Part shown: piece after piece, positions 33,350-44,041 of the stretch
Layout of the letters: each line of letters begins with the position of its first letter
How positions within the stretch are numbered: the first letter of the stretch is position 1
Source of the DNA: Bacillus sp. J37
Lineage (GTDB): Bacteria > Bacillota > Bacilli > Bacillales > Bacillaceae
DNA length: 64,000 nucleotides
NCBI RefSeq assembly: GCF_000518865.1
Contig: NZ_JAEK01000020.1
Coordinates: 1-64,000, forward strand
Direction of reading: 5' to 3'
Position numbers and translations under genes: made by a program
Notes under the pieces: generated by a model
Told to the model about the DNA's origin: nothing
What the model saw: only the letters and a program-made list of their open reading frames with translations
Databases searched by the model: none

Positions 33350-34297
33350 TCAGTTTGTGCTTGCTGTATTTGTGCTGATTTCAAGATGTTCTTTTAGCTG
33401 ATCAGATAGGGCTAAACGATTTTCCTCCGGAACGATATAATAATAAATACCATTGATTGTATCGCCAGATCCTTCTACCTGGAACTGCTCAAGGTTTTGC
33501 GCAGCTGTTTTATAATTAGCTTGAATATCCCACATTTCATCAAATGTTAGGTTCGTTTTTACGTTATTACGGACCACGCCGAACATATCACCGAATTTGG
33601 TAATAGAAGAGACGTTAGCCCCTTTTTTAATTACAGCTTCGATTATTTGACGTTGACGTTCTTGTCGACCGAAGTCACCGCGTGGATCTTCTTTTCGCAT
33701 TCTTGTAAAAGCTAATGCTTTATCACCATCGAGTGTGATTGTACCTTCAGGAAAGTCATATCCACCGTATGAAAAATTCAATGTATTATTTACCTCAACT
33801 CCACCAACCGCATCAACTGTATCCTTAAAACTTTCCATATTGATTTTTACAAAATAATCAACCGGTACATCTAAAAAGTTTTCTACAGTATTTATAGCCA
33901 TTTCTGTACCACCAAAGGCATAGGCATGGTTAATTTTGTCCTGCTTGCCTTTACCGATAATCTCTGTTCTCGTATCACGTGGAATACTCACCATTTGAGT
34001 TGTATTCTTATTTGGATTTACAGTCATTAAAATTAATGAGTCAGAGCGACCTCTGTCACCTTCACGCTCGTCAACACCCATTAAGAGGATAGAAATAGGG
34101 TCTTTTTCCTTAAAGACAACCTCTTTTGATCGTTTTTCTGATTTATCTCGATTAAGATCTTCCTGAATGCTAGCAACTGTATCTGCCGCTGATTTATACA
34201 AATAAAAAGCATAGCCGCCTGTACCTAATACAAGTAGGCCAATAACACTTAATGTGATCCATAACCACTTCTTCTTCTTCTTTTTGTTTTCTCTCAT
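33350..34297 (-). CDS. LytR-CpsA-Psr (LCP) family ligase
   Basis: A 315-residue type-II membrane protein. A basic head (MRENKKKKKKW), one helix (residues about 11-32) and an LCP domain (about 70-290) are visible. The domain contains 'ILLMGVDEREGDRGRSDSLILMTVNP', 'VSIPRDTRTEI', 'KINHAYAFGG' and 'ALAFTRMRKEDPRGDFGRQERQRQ', with the conserved Arg and Asp residues for pyrophosphate-lipid binding. LCP enzymes transfer wall teichoic acid, capsule or other anionic glycopolymers from a lipid carrier to peptidoglycan. Its position beside LRR surface-protein and export genes fits. Which polymer it handles is not visible. Confidence 0.92.
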   Translation of the reverse strand: MRENKKKKKKWLWITLSVIGLLVLGTGGYAFYLYKSAADTVASIQEDLNRDKSEKRSKEVVFKEKDPISILLMGVDEREGDRGRSDSLILMTVNPNKNTTQMVSIPRDTRTEIIGKGKQDKINHAYAFGGTEMAINTVENFLDVPVDYFVKINMESFKDTVDAVGGVEVNNTLNFSYGGYDFPEGTITLDGDKALAFTRMRKEDPRGDFGRQERQRQIIEAVIKKGANVSSITKFGDMFGVVRNNVKTNLTFDEMWDIQANYKTAAQNLEQFQVEGSGDTINGIYYYIVPEENRLALSDQLKEHLEISTNTASTN

Positions 34298-34534
34298 GTT
34301 CTATATCATCCTTTTATCATTATTTTCACAATAGCCTATAAAGATTATATTGCTCTGTGACTATTATCACAATCATTTTTTGTAAAAAAATGTTTCCAGT
34401 TATATGACGTATGGACAAAATAAAAGGTTTCACTCTTTGTAGAAATTTGTCTAAATAATAAGATAGGCAAACATGAAATAAAAAATTATAATAAATTTGT
34501 TAAAATATAGAATTTTATAGGAGGAAAGACGAAC

Positions 34535-37500
34535 TTGAAAAATCGGTTTGTTACATTATCACTAGTTTTCACCTTGCTTTTTTCCCTTTTTGTACCTTTT
34601 GTACAGAAAGTAAATGCAGAAGAAAGTAGGAGCATTACATATTTACCGGCGGTTAGCACAGAAGAAGGTATTCAACTTCAGTGGAAAACAGTCAGTACAT
34701 CACCTGACAAGGAAGTTTTTAGTGTAGAGAAAAATAATGAAGAACTTTCTGCAGAAGCAATTAAAGAACTGAATACAGTTGTGAAAGAAAATGAAATTGA
34801 GAGAACATATCAACTTCTTGATACAGATGTTGTAGCAGGTGGAGAATACACTTATTTAGTGAAAAAAACTGGGGAAACTTCTCTTCAGACAAACTCTCTT
34901 AGTGTAACGTATAAACAAGAAGTCCAAGAATTAATGTTGAAAATCACAAACATCACAGAAAATTCGATGACAGTTTCATGGTCAGACATTCAACAAGCAG
35001 ATGCTTATGAATTAGTCATAAATGATAAAACGATCGAGCAATCTGGAACTGTACGTACATATGAGCTGGAAGGTCTTGCAAGTGGTACAAGCTATTCAGT
35101 AAATGTACGGGCGATCCAAAATGAAAAAGTGATAACAGAAGCCTCACAAACAGTGAAAACAGAAGAGGCGGAAGTAAAGGAAGAACCAAAAAGTACAACA
35201 ACAGAAACCGAAACTCCAGTTTCTGAACCAAGTACCACAAAAGAAATTAAAAAAGCATCAACAGAAACGGTTTCCATTCCGGACTCAGCGCTAAAGCGTG
35301 CAATTAAACAACAGTTAGGAATTCAAACAGATGACATTACCGTGACAGACATTAAGAGCCTAAAAGAGCTTGATGCCTCATATCAAAACATCAAAAATCT
35401 TACCGGGCTAGAAAAAGCAGTGAATGTAACGAAGCTTAATTTAGCAGGGAACGAATTTAAAAATGTAGATTTATTAAAAAACTTAACAAAACTGGAAACA
35501 TTAGATATTAGCTTGACGAACGTAACAGACCTAACACCTTTGGCGGCATTAAAATCCTTAAGGAATATTGATATTAGTTACCTTGAGTTGAATACAATTT
35601 CACCTCTTAAGGATCTATCCATTTCTTCCATTACAATGTATGGTGATCGTTATTTTTTATTGAAAGATGAAGTAGCTGAATTAGAGAAAGCAAATGTAGA
35701 GATTATACACGACGATTATTTCAACGTATATTTCACTGCTATCAAAGCAAACGAAAACAGAGCCATCATCAACTGGGAATATGAAGGCGAAGAAGATGTT
35801 GCTCATTATCAATTAAAAGTGGATGGAAATGAAGTTAGTACGATCTCAGCAGACGATGAAACGAGTTATACATTAAGTAGTCTAAAAGCAAATAACGAAT
35901 ATACAGTAGAAATTTTTGCTTATAACAAAAAAGGAGAACTGATTGGACAAGCTAAAGAAAAATTCCAAACCCTTTCAGACCCAACTGGAGGGAAAGAAGT
36001 CACGTTCAAAGATCCGCAATTAGAAAAAGCGATTCAAAAACAATTTGGTCTAGATCGTAAAATTGTTGAAAGTGATATGACGCACCTGAAAGAATTAAGT
36101 CTTGAGCGTAAACGAATTACGGATCTAACAGGTCTTGAAACAGCAACAAACCTGGAAGGGTTATACCTATCATCAAATAAACTATCAAATATTAGTCAAC
36201 TAGCATCACTTAAAAATTTGAAGTATTTGTATCTTGATGGAAATCCAATTTCAGATTTCACTCCTTTAAGCGTGTTAACAAATCTAACCAGCCTAGGTTT
36301 AGGTAACACTGGGGTGACGGATTTATCTTTCTTAGCAAACTTACAAGCTCTGGAAGATCTTTCATTAGACAACAACGAGTTAGAAAGCCTAAGTACACTT
36401 CCGGAATTAAATCAGTTAACTTTTCTATCTGTTTACGATAACAACTTAACAAGCCTACAAGGGTTAGAAAAATTAGAGAACTTAACATCTCTAAGTGCGG
36501 ATGAAAATCCAATTAAATCTCTTGATGATCTTGATGTGCAATCTAAATTAAGAGATTTAAACCTAAGTTACACATTGCTTGAAGATATAGATAGATTACT
36601 AGATTTAAAAGAATTAGAGTATGTATCTCTTTACGGGGTTGATTTATCAGGGAATGACAAAGCCATGGATGTAATCAAAACCCTTGAAGAAAACAATGTA
36701 TATGTCGAGTATGAAAATACTGAGGAAGAAGAATGGTTCGACGTATATGTAGGGGCTGTGACTGAGAGTTCAATGCAGCTTATGATTGACTATTATGGTG
36801 AAAAAGAAATTTCAGCATATGACGTTCTTCTTAATGGGAAGGTTATTGAAACATTACCGGCTGACGAAACATATTACGAATTAAAAGGTCTTACCCCTAA
36901 TACAGAGTATGAAATTGAAGTGCGTGCTTATGATGCTAAGAAAAACGTGCTCTTTACCAGTACAACAACGGAAACAACTTGGGACGAACCAACAGGTAAG
37001 GTCATTCCATTCAAAGATAAGAATTTAAAAGAGCTTATAAAAGCGGAGCTTGGTCTTGAACGAGAAATTAGAGAAAGTGACATGGAACATCTTCATTCTA
37101 TATACTTGTTTGAAGGAGAAATTAAAGATCTATCAGGCTTGGAATATGCGGTGAATTTATTTGATTTCAACGTCTTTGGTAATATAGAAGAATTGGATTT
37201 ATCTCCACTCTCTCAATTACCACAATTAAATTATATAAGTATCGATGACACACCAATTAAAGATTATTCTGTTCTTAAAAACATGAAAAAGCTGCAATCA
37301 CTTAGTATTGTCAATAATAAGCTTAATGATCTATCTTTCTTACAAGGATTGAAAAACTTAACTGATATTACATTACAAAACAACGGCATCAAAGATATCT
37401 CAGCATTTTCATCATTGAAAAAGCTTAATTTCATCAGTCTGGCAAACAATCAAATTACAGACATTACACCATTGCTTGCATCTAAAAACAATCTATATTC

Positions 37501-38620
37501 TTTGGATTTAAGTGGCAATCCAATTGAAGATCTTTCAGTTTTAGCTCAGTTTGAAGAATTAAGTGATTTGAACTTAGATGACACAAATGTAACAGATCTT
37601 AGACCATTGTTAGATTTGTATAGCCTGCAGTATCTATCTCTATATGGAGTACCATTAGATGCAAGGGCTCTTCAAGTAGTGGAAGAACTCAGATCAAATG
37701 ATGTTCAAGTCAATCTTGATGTAGACAACACACCAGAGCTTTATATTGATGAGGTAACAGATACTTCGATCTCTGTATCATGGGATCCGATGATTCCAAA
37801 AGATTTAGCAGAAGAAGATGGAGTATATACGGTTAATCTCTATGAAAACTATGAAGAAGTTCCAGTTCAACAAACTAAACTGACTGGAGCTGAAATAAGC
37901 TATCAATTTACAGAACTTACGCCTAATACAGACTATACTGTAGAAATTATGGTCGAAGAATCAGAAGAATATTATGGCTATTTATCCACAGAGGTGACAA
38001 CATTACCAACAAAAGGATCAATGAAAGATGTTAGCCTATACGTCTATGACATAGAAGAAAATCCTGCTGTTGACGTCATGTTTGATTTATACGGAATCGA
38101 TCCTGTAACAGAAGAACAATACTTCTATGGATGGTCTGATGAAGATGGTAGACTGTGGGATCATACCGGGGAAGAAGCGGTTGATGTATTAACTCTTCCA
38201 GTAGGGGAATATGAAATTGTGTTTGGGACATCAGAAGGAGAGGAAGTGCCTTTCCAATTTGAAATCGCGGCAAATGACGATTATATAATAAATCCCATTT
38301 TCTTTATATTAAACGAGGAAGAGGAAGAAACAGACCAACCATCATTACCTACTGAAGGTAAACAAAACGATGATAGTCAAAATCCAAACCAAAATCTTGA
38401 CAAAAACCAAGACAAAAAACTGCCACAGCCAATAAAAGTAAACAAGCCTAGTCATATAGATAAGATCAAGTTTGAAAAGAAAAAGAAAGTATCCACAAAC
38501 CAGCAACAGAAAGAGCTTCCGCAAACAGCGACTATAACACATAATCTACTAATAATAGGCGCAATATTAATGGTACTTGGAGGAATAATTCTATTAATTC
38601 AAAAAAGAAAGCGTGCATAG
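34535..38620 (+). CDS. Internalin-like LRR/fibronectin-III surface protein with LPxTA sorting signal
   Basis: A 1361-residue secreted protein. Signal peptide residues 1-32, then Fn3 (about 131-206). Three repeats of an internalin-type LRR block follow (each opening 'F/IPDSxLxxAIKxxLGL', near residues 247, 488 and 823), with Fn3 domains between and after them (about 392-483, 732-817, 1067-1160). Then come a Cna-B-like domain (about 1165-1260), a Pro/Asn/Lys-rich wall-spanning stretch, and the sorting signal LPQTA, helix and RKRA tail. LPxTA is the kind of motif used by class D/C sortases in Bacillus rather than by SrtA. TTG start at 34535 behind TAGGAGG. No sortase gene is in the window. Its role is probably adhesion. 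Confidence 0.9.
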   Translation: MKNRFVTLSLVFTLLFSLFVPFVQKVNAEESRSITYLPAVSTEEGIQLQWKTVSTSPDKEVFSVEKNNEELSAEAIKELNTVVKENEIERTYQLLDTDVVAGGEYTYLVKKTGETSLQTNSLSVTYKQEVQELMLKITNITENSMTVSWSDIQQADAYELVINDKTIEQSGTVRTYELEGLASGTSYSVNVRAIQNEKVITEASQTVKTEEAEVKEEPKSTTTETETPVSEPSTTKEIKKASTETVSIPDSALKRAIKQQLGIQTDDITVTDIKSLKELDASYQNIKNLTGLEKAVNVTKLNLAGNEFKNVDLLKNLTKLETLDISLTNVTDLTPLAALKSLRNIDISYLELNTISPLKDLSISSITMYGDRYFLLKDEVAELEKANVEIIHDDYFNVYFTAIKANENRAIINWEYEGEEDVAHYQLKVDGNEVSTISADDETSYTLSSLKANNEYTVEIFAYNKKGELIGQAKEKFQTLSDPTGGKEVTFKDPQLEKAIQKQFGLDRKIVESDMTHLKELSLERKRITDLTGLETATNLEGLYLSSNKLSNISQLASLKNLKYLYLDGNPISDFTPLSVLTNLTSLGLGNTGVTDLSFLANLQALEDLSLDNNELESLSTLPELNQLTFLSVYDNNLTSLQGLEKLENLTSLSADENPIKSLDDLDVQSKLRDLNLSYTLLEDIDRLLDLKELEYVSLYGVDLSGNDKAMDVIKTLEENNVYVEYENTEEEEWFDVYVGAVTESSMQLMIDYYGEKEISAYDVLLNGKVIETLPADETYYELKGLTPNTEYEIEVRAYDAKKNVLFTSTTTETTWDEPTGKVIPFKDKNLKELIKAELGLEREIRESDMEHLHSIYLFEGEIKDLSGLEYAVNLFDFNVFGNIEELDLSPLSQLPQLNYISIDDTPIKDYSVLKNMKKLQSLSIVNNKLNDLSFLQGLKNLTDITLQNNGIKDISAFSSLKKLNFISLANNQITDITPLLASKNNLYSLDLSGNPIEDLSVLAQFEELSDLNLDDTNVTDLRPLLDLYSLQYLSLYGVPLDARALQVVEELRSNDVQVNLDVDNTPELYIDEVTDTSISVSWDPMIPKDLAEEDGVYTVNLYENYEEVPVQQTKLTGAEISYQFTELTPNTDYTVEIMVEESEEYYGYLSTEVTTLPTKGSMKDVSLYVYDIEENPAVDVMFDLYGIDPVTEEQYFYGWSDEDGRLWDHTGEEAVDVLTLPVGEYEIVFGTSEGEEVPFQFEIAANDDYIINPIFFILNEEEEETDQPSLPTEGKQNDDSQNPNQNLDKNQDKKLPQPIKVNKPSHIDKIKFEKKKKVSTNQQQKELPQTATITHNLLIIGAILMVLGGIILLIQKRKRA

Positions 38621-38630
38621 TACCAAAAGG

Positions 38631-38654
38631 GAGAGCTTATAGGCTCTCTTTTTT
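38631..38654 (+). terminator. Terminator of the LRR gene
   Basis: GAGAGC (38631-38636) pairs with GCTCTC (38643-38648), followed by TTTTTT. Confidence 0.75.
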
Positions 38655-39072
38655 GGTGGGGAATTATAAGAAGTTTATGAGAGACGAGGGAAATAAAATA
38701 TTCAAATAATAAATTAATAGGATAATGATGATTTTACCTGGGGCGTAATTAGGATAAAATATGATTGACAGTGAAAGGAAGTAAGAATAGATCGACCATG
38801 AGATAAAAGCATACTTATAATATATATAAATAATCGCCAAACTAATGAGCATCTATAGTATTCTGTTACCAATCAAGGAAGAAGGAGAAAGAGCCAATTC
38901 CCTATTTTAGTAGTATCGTTTCCGTTTTAAAATAAGCATTTATTCTTACAAATCAGCTCATTTATTAGGTGAAATGAAATGACCCTGCATTTTTTTAAAT
39001 CTACTGAGCTAAAAAACTACAGACAGAAAATAAATTGAATCGCTTTGTTAAGATTATTTTTGTTCAAAGAAA

Positions 39073-39113
39073 AAGGTTTAGTCTCCTATTTTAAAAATAG
39101 GAGGCTAAACCTT
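39073..39113 (-). terminator. Terminator of tagGH
   Basis: A stem of about 18 bp (39073-39090 with 39096-39113, one mismatch/G-U), with an AAAGAAAAA plus-strand flank giving U-rich RNA on the minus strand. Confidence 0.8.
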
Positions 39114-39119
39114 GATGTA

Positions 39120-40757
39120 TTACTGATCATCACTTCTTATCAAAAGTGTATTTTCAGTAAGGTTAAGAATATATTCGAATTGATTTGTTATTAGTAGATA
39201 TTGGTTATGATTATTTGAAGAGATTTGCGACATATTTTTAAATTCTTCAATTGAACCGCTTTGAGTATTGATATTGTGAATAAGAATTTCATTCGTAATA
39301 TCATCTTCATTAAATAAATAACTAATTTCATATCCATCCAAATGGAGAATCTTCTGTCTATCCTCGTTCATTTCTTCAGTATAGCCGTTTATTTTTTCTT
39401 TTAATGTATCATAATCTGTTTGATAAAAAGCTATAAAGAAATTATAAGATTGAAAAAATGGCTCTGGCAAGAGTGATTCAAACTGTTCTATCGTACTATC
39501 TTCTTTAGTGAGAGAAGCTTTATCAACCAATTGAACAGTTGTCTTCTCTATATACATTGAATTGTTATTGTATTTAATTTTATACATTTCTTCATATTCT
39601 TCCTCAATGATTACAGACGTAGAGAATGGTATATCAACGAAAGCACTGCTTTTTGTCATTGATGTGTATGCAGCAGCTTGTTCCTCCACAATCACTCCAG
39701 GCGTATTCATTGCAATGGTTTCCACCACTTCTTCTTTCGGATCTTCTTCTTTTATCTCACTTTGCTTTGGAGCAAGTAAAGGTAACTTCATATTGGCAAG
39801 TGATTGGCCTGAGAAAAGAACAGCGCCACTTAAAGCCGTGAATAACACTAGGATGGCAATTAGTATGGTAAAGCCTATGTTATGTCGGTTTTTATCATTG
39901 TTTTTTCCAGTTTTATTTAACCGCGAAGGAACTTCATCTGTTGTTGAGAGATCAGCAGGAGCAACATTCATTGTTTGCTTTTGCATCATTTCTGCGCGGA
40001 ATTTTTTTTGTTCCGCTTCACTCATACTGTTAAACCAATTAATATATTCTTTGTAGTTTTTTAAGACCAAAGCTGTTTCACCAATTTCTTTTACCTTACC
40101 AAAGTGGATCCATATTACGCGATCGGAAATAGATTTTACCTGAGAGATGGAATGACTGACAAAAAAGATTGTTTTTCCTTCTTTTTTGAATTGATCGATT
40201 CGGTCTATACATTTTTGATAAAAGGTTTGGTCACCTACAGACAATGCTTCATCTATAATGAGAATGTCCGGATTTGTATGAACAGATATAGCAAACCCTA
40301 ATCTGGATTTCATCCCGCTAGAATAATTTTTTACAGGCTGATAAATAAAATCACCTAAGTCAGCAAACTCAATGATATCGTCTTTTATGTGTTTGATTTC
40401 ATTGCTTTTTAAACCATGCATTAAACATTTTTGTTCGATGTTATCCATACCGGAGAGATTTTTATCAAGACCGGCAGCGATCGCAATAAGCGAAGGTTCA
40501 CCATTAATTTCAACAGTTCCAGATGAATGTGGTACTGCACCTGAAAGTAGATTGGACAAAGTAGATTTACCGGATCCATTTGTACCAATTATGCCGATTG
40601 TCTCACCTTCATATACTTCAAAACTAATGTCATGAAGAGCGTAGAACGTTTTTGTTCGCTTTTTTGAAATAGAAAAAAGATCGAGCAATTTATCGCTGTT
40701 CTTCTTATATAATTTATATGTTTTGGAAACATGACTAAATATGACTTTTGGTTTCAA
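39120..40757 (-). CDS. tagH: Teichoic-acid export ATPase TagH with extracytoplasmic C-terminal domain
   Basis: A 545-residue protein. The ABC ATPase (residues 1-250) has Walker A GTNGSGKST, signature YSSGMKSRLGFA and Walker B ILIIDEALSVGD. A membrane helix follows (about 296-318), then an outside domain of ~220 residues with an SH3-like segment. This long form is diagnostic of TagH, which with TagG exports wall teichoic acid. The length is close to B. subtilis TagH. It is transcribed after tagG with an 18-nt gap. Confidence 0.9.
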   Translation of the reverse strand: MKPKVIFSHVSKTYKLYKKNSDKLLDLFSISKKRTKTFYALHDISFEVYEGETIGIIGTNGSGKSTLSNLLSGAVPHSSGTVEINGEPSLIAIAAGLDKNLSGMDNIEQKCLMHGLKSNEIKHIKDDIIEFADLGDFIYQPVKNYSSGMKSRLGFAISVHTNPDILIIDEALSVGDQTFYQKCIDRIDQFKKEGKTIFFVSHSISQVKSISDRVIWIHFGKVKEIGETALVLKNYKEYINWFNSMSEAEQKKFRAEMMQKQTMNVAPADLSTTDEVPSRLNKTGKNNDKNRHNIGFTILIAILVLFTALSGAVLFSGQSLANMKLPLLAPKQSEIKEEDPKEEVVETIAMNTPGVIVEEQAAAYTSMTKSSAFVDIPFSTSVIIEEEYEEMYKIKYNNNSMYIEKTTVQLVDKASLTKEDSTIEQFESLLPEPFFQSYNFFIAFYQTDYDTLKEKINGYTEEMNEDRQKILHLDGYEISYLFNEDDITNEILIHNINTQSGSIEEFKNMSQISSNNHNQYLLITNQFEYILNLTENTLLIRSDDQ

Positions 40758-40775
40758 TTGTACTATGCCTCCAAT

Positions 40776-41579
40776 TTAAATATAGTCTACGAATCGGTTT
40801 CTTAGCTTAAGATGAATAGCTGAGCCGATCAATAAAATTAATAGGGTAAATGACCAGAAATAGATTGTATAAGTGATATCTTGGAAAAACCAACCAAATC
40901 CAAGGACAGATGACCTAAAACCATCTACTAAATAGTAAATTGGGTTTAACTTCAGTAGATTTTGAACGATATAAGGAAATGTACTAGGATCCCATAGTAT
41001 AGGACTTAGATAAAATAAAACCCTTATACCCTGTTGCAGGAGAGCCTGAAAGTCTCTTACAATAACGGAAATTGTCGAAAACAGTAAAGTGATGGCAAAT
41101 AAAAAGACACACATGCTTATTATATAATATGGTAACTGAATAAGGTGCATATCAAAGGTAACGTTATTTAGTAACAAAATGATAAATAAAACAACTAGCA
41201 TCACAACAAAGATAAATAAACCACTTAATATGGTTATAGTAGGAAGGACACTAACAGGAAATTTCATTTTTGACACCAAACTAACCTTCTTAAAAACACT
41301 ATTGGATCCCTGTGTAATAGAACGACTGATAAAGAACCAAGGAATGATCCCTGTGAGAAGCCAGACGATATAAGGGGTTCCTGCTATATCTCCTCCACCT
41401 CTTATCCCTATTCCTATAACTAACCAATACACCAAAAGCTGAATAGTAGGGTTTAAGAATTCCCATAGAACCCCAAGGTAATGCATTAAATATTTGCTTT
41501 TTACTTCATATCTAGAAAGTCTGAAAATCAATTGTAAGTTACTTGTTTGCTCTTTCATAATCTGAAAAATATAGTTCAT
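40776..41579 (-). CDS. tagG: Teichoic-acid export permease TagG
   Basis: A 267-residue ABC-2 permease with six membrane helices. The N-terminal 'LSRYEVKSKYLMHYLGVLWE' amphipathic stretch and 'IIPWFFISRSITQGSNSVF' are typical of TagG/Wzm/KpsM. It pairs with the downstream TagH. GGAAG precedes the ATG. It is divergent from the Kdo locus across 388 bp. Confidence 0.9.
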   Translation of the reverse strand: MNYIFQIMKEQTSNLQLIFRLSRYEVKSKYLMHYLGVLWEFLNPTIQLLVYWLVIGIGIRGGGDIAGTPYIVWLLTGIIPWFFISRSITQGSNSVFKKVSLVSKMKFPVSVLPTITILSGLFIFVVMLVVLFIILLLNNVTFDMHLIQLPYYIISMCVFLFAITLLFSTISVIVRDFQALLQQGIRVLFYLSPILWDPSTFPYIVQNLLKLNPIYYLVDGFRSSVLGFGWFFQDITYTIYFWSFTLLILLIGSAIHLKLRNRFVDYI

Positions 41580-41967
41580 TCATATTCTTCCTTTTTTTAT
41601 TGCCAATGAATTATTTTTCCTTTTGATCTTGGCTATTTTTAGATACAACAGATTGTATTTTAGCACAACGTGTTCTTGAATTCATTAAATTTCAAAAAAT
41701 GGTAAAGCAATGTTAGAAAACAGAACAATTTTCGTGTATTTAACCACCATATATGTTAATAATGTTATTAATCATATATATTTTCCCCTTCTTTTATTTA
41801 CATAAAGATGTATATCAGTTATTATTATCCTTGAATTTTCAAAAGTTACTAAATTTCTACAATTTACAAGGTGGTTATATTTCACCAGATATATTATAGT
41901 GGTAAATGAATATTTTAGTACAATATTACTACATGATGTTATGCGCCTATGGCTATGGAGGATATTT
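41580..41967. other. Divergent control region between tagG and the polysaccharide locus
   Basis: An AT-rich 388-bp gap without a gene. It must hold promoters for both directions. I see candidate -10 boxes (for example TATTAT near 41894) but no convincing pair. The ribosome site GGAGGA of the kpsS-like gene is at 41957-41962. Confidence 0.35.
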
Positions 41968-43284
41968 ATGTCCAATTATTTGTTCCTCAGAGGAAATAGA
42001 AACAAAAGATTCTTTTTAGATGTGGCAAAAGAACTAAATAAAATGGGTCATAAAAGTTTCCAGTTGAAGTTTGAGCTAGGTGAGCTATTATTTAAAAGTG
42101 ATATTGAATCGGTTTTTGTTCCTACAAAGCTCTCTTCACAAGCGTATCCAGTGACTGATGCTGAGATATTGAACATGCCGATTTATAATATAACCTATAA
42201 AAAGAGATTTCTAAATAAAGAAACGAGCCAGAAAGAACTGCATCTATATAAAAGGTATATGTTTTATATTGATCAGTTTATAGAAGAACATAATATTGAT
42301 ATTATATGTTTATTTAATGGCTATCACTGGATTGATCAAATTACCAAGCACTTAGCGGACAAAAAGGGTCTCAAAACTTACTATTTTGAAGATGGGTTAT
42401 TTAGACCGTTTACGATAACATGTGATCCTAAAGGTATTAATGCTAACTCTTCTGTTCCGGAAGATCCAACATTTTATGATTCTTTAGAAATAAATGAAGA
42501 TAGGCTTTCTCGCTACTTATATAAACCCCAGTTCGTCCAATATAGGAAGGGTATTAAGGAGAGCCTATTAAAAGTAGCTTCTGTAAAGGCGATAAGCATG
42601 ATGGGGAGTTTTCTTCGAATTCATCCTTCTTTTTATGCTCATATTACTCTATGGCAAGCTAGCAAATATTTTATCCATAAAAAGATTTTTCAGTATCGTT
42701 CACCAGATAAGGTAGATATTCCCAAGGACTATCTTTTTTTGCCGTTTCAGGTATCAAGAGATACCCAAATTCTATATAACTCGGATAAGATTTCTACGAT
42801 GGAAGAACTGCTTGATCATGTGTATTCTGCCGTTCAGACATATAATAGAGAAAATAATAAGCAAATGAAAATTGTTGTTAAGGAACATCCTGAAGATATA
42901 TCCCGTAATAACTATACGGAATTAAAAAAGAGATATAAAAATGTGAATAATGTGATTTTTCTTCAAAAATATGATATTAAAACATTAATAAAAAATGCTA
43001 AAATTATCGTGACAATAAATTCAACCGTTGGTATAGAGGCGTTAGCCATGTCCAAACCGGTTATTACACTTGGCGAAGCATTTTATAATATAGAAGGTAT
43101 TGTATACCGTTGTAAGGACCCTGAGTTTTTAGGGGATTACATTACTAAAGCACTGAAGATACCATTAAATATAGACAGAATGAAAAAGTTTATTTATTAT
43201 CTGAGGTTCTTCTATCAAATTGAAGGTTCAATAAATCATGTAAATAAACAAACAGCTATGAATGTTGCTAAAAGGATAGGATAA
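41968..43284 (+). CDS. kpsS: KpsS/LipB-like capsule polysaccharide Kdo-transferase homologue
   Basis: A 438-residue protein with the KpsS hallmarks 'YYFEDGLFRPFTITCDPKG' and 'NANSSVPEDPTFYD', an 'IVVKEHPED' HP motif and a final 'TINSTVGIEALAMSKPVITLG' nucleotide-sugar-site stretch. In E. coli, KpsS adds the first beta-Kdo to lysophosphatidylglycerol to start the poly-Kdo linker of group 2 capsules. Here it is the first gene before kdsB. The ATG at 41968 with GGAGGATAT is chosen over an upstream frame extension. A Gram-positive host is unexpected for this family. Confidence 0.8.
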   Translation: MSNYLFLRGNRNKRFFLDVAKELNKMGHKSFQLKFELGELLFKSDIESVFVPTKLSSQAYPVTDAEILNMPIYNITYKKRFLNKETSQKELHLYKRYMFYIDQFIEEHNIDIICLFNGYHWIDQITKHLADKKGLKTYYFEDGLFRPFTITCDPKGINANSSVPEDPTFYDSLEINEDRLSRYLYKPQFVQYRKGIKESLLKVASVKAISMMGSFLRIHPSFYAHITLWQASKYFIHKKIFQYRSPDKVDIPKDYLFLPFQVSRDTQILYNSDKISTMEELLDHVYSAVQTYNRENNKQMKIVVKEHPEDISRNNYTELKKRYKNVNNVIFLQKYDIKTLIKNAKIIVTINSTVGIEALAMSKPVITLGEAFYNIEGIVYRCKDPEFLGDYITKALKIPLNIDRMKKFIYYLRFFYQIEGSINHVNKQTAMNVAKRIG

Positions 43285-43317
43285 AAATAGGCTATTTATA
43301 AAAGGGGAGTTAATATA

Positions 43318-44040
43318 ATGAAAGTAATTGGCGTTATTCCTGCTCGTTATGGTTCAAGCCGTTTCCCAGGTAAACCTCTGGCTATGATCTTAAACAAACC
43401 AATGATTCAACATGTGTATGAAAGAGTAAGTGAAAGTAAATTACTCGATCAAGTAATTGTTGCAACGGATCATGAGGATATAAAAAAGGTTGTAGAGGAT
43501 TTTGGTGGACAAGTTGTTATGACAAGAACAGATCATGAAACTGGTTCTGATAGAATCGCGGAAGTTACAGCTAAAGTAGAAGGTGACTTCTTTGTTAATA
43601 TTCAAGGTGATGAACCGCTTATTCACCATGATATAATTGACGCTCTTGTTAAGGAAGCAAAAGAATCACCAAATGCAGTCGTAACAGCAAAAACAAAAAT
43701 TAAAGATCTACAAGACGTAAATAACCCAAATGTGGTAAAGGTAATCACTGATCACACAGATCGAGCTATTTATTTTTCTCGTTCTGCCATTCCATATAAT
43801 CGTTCAAATGTTTCATTTTCCTATTATAAGCATCTTGGGATTTATGGTTATCCGAAAGAAGTTTTAAATAAGTTTGTACAACTCCCTCAATCTTCACTAG
43901 AAGAAGCTGAAATGTTAGAGCAGCTACGACTTTTAGAAAACGGCTATACGGTAAAAGTGGTTGAAACGTCTTATAACGCAGTTGGAGTGGATACTCCGGA
44001 AGATATTGAAAAAGTAGAAAGCATCCTAGGAGGAAAATAA
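43318..44040 (+). CDS. kdsB: 3-deoxy-manno-octulosonate cytidylyltransferase (CMP-Kdo synthetase)
   Basis: A 240-residue enzyme forming CMP-Kdo from CTP and Kdo. Signatures: N-terminal '[16 protein letters not shown]', '[16 protein letters not shown]', '[10 protein letters not shown]' and '[12 protein letters not shown]'. Length is close to E. coli KdsB (248). It is the only kdsB in the window although kdsA, kdsD and kdsC each occur twice. The ribosome site GGGGAG precedes the ATG. The kdsA gene starts 2 nt after its stop, with its ribosome site inside kdsB. Confidence 0.92.
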   Translation: MKVIGVIPARYGSSRFPGKPLAMILNKPMIQHVYERVSESKLLDQVIVATDHEDIKKVVEDFGGQVVMTRTDHETGSDRIAEVTAKVEGDFFVNIQGDEPLIHHDIIDALVKEAKESPNAVVTAKTKIKDLQDVNNPNVVKVITDHTDRAIYFSRSAIPYNRSNVSFSYYKHLGIYGYPKEVLNKFVQLPQSSLEEAEMLEQLRLLENGYTVKVVETSYNAVGVDTPEDIEKVESILGGK

Positions 44041-44041
44041 C

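Larger units (their letters stand above)
38621..39119. other. AT-rich intergenic region
   Basis: About 500 bp between the convergent LRR and tagH genes. Apart from a terminator at each end nothing is recognised. Short frames have no ribosome sites. Confidence 0.4.
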
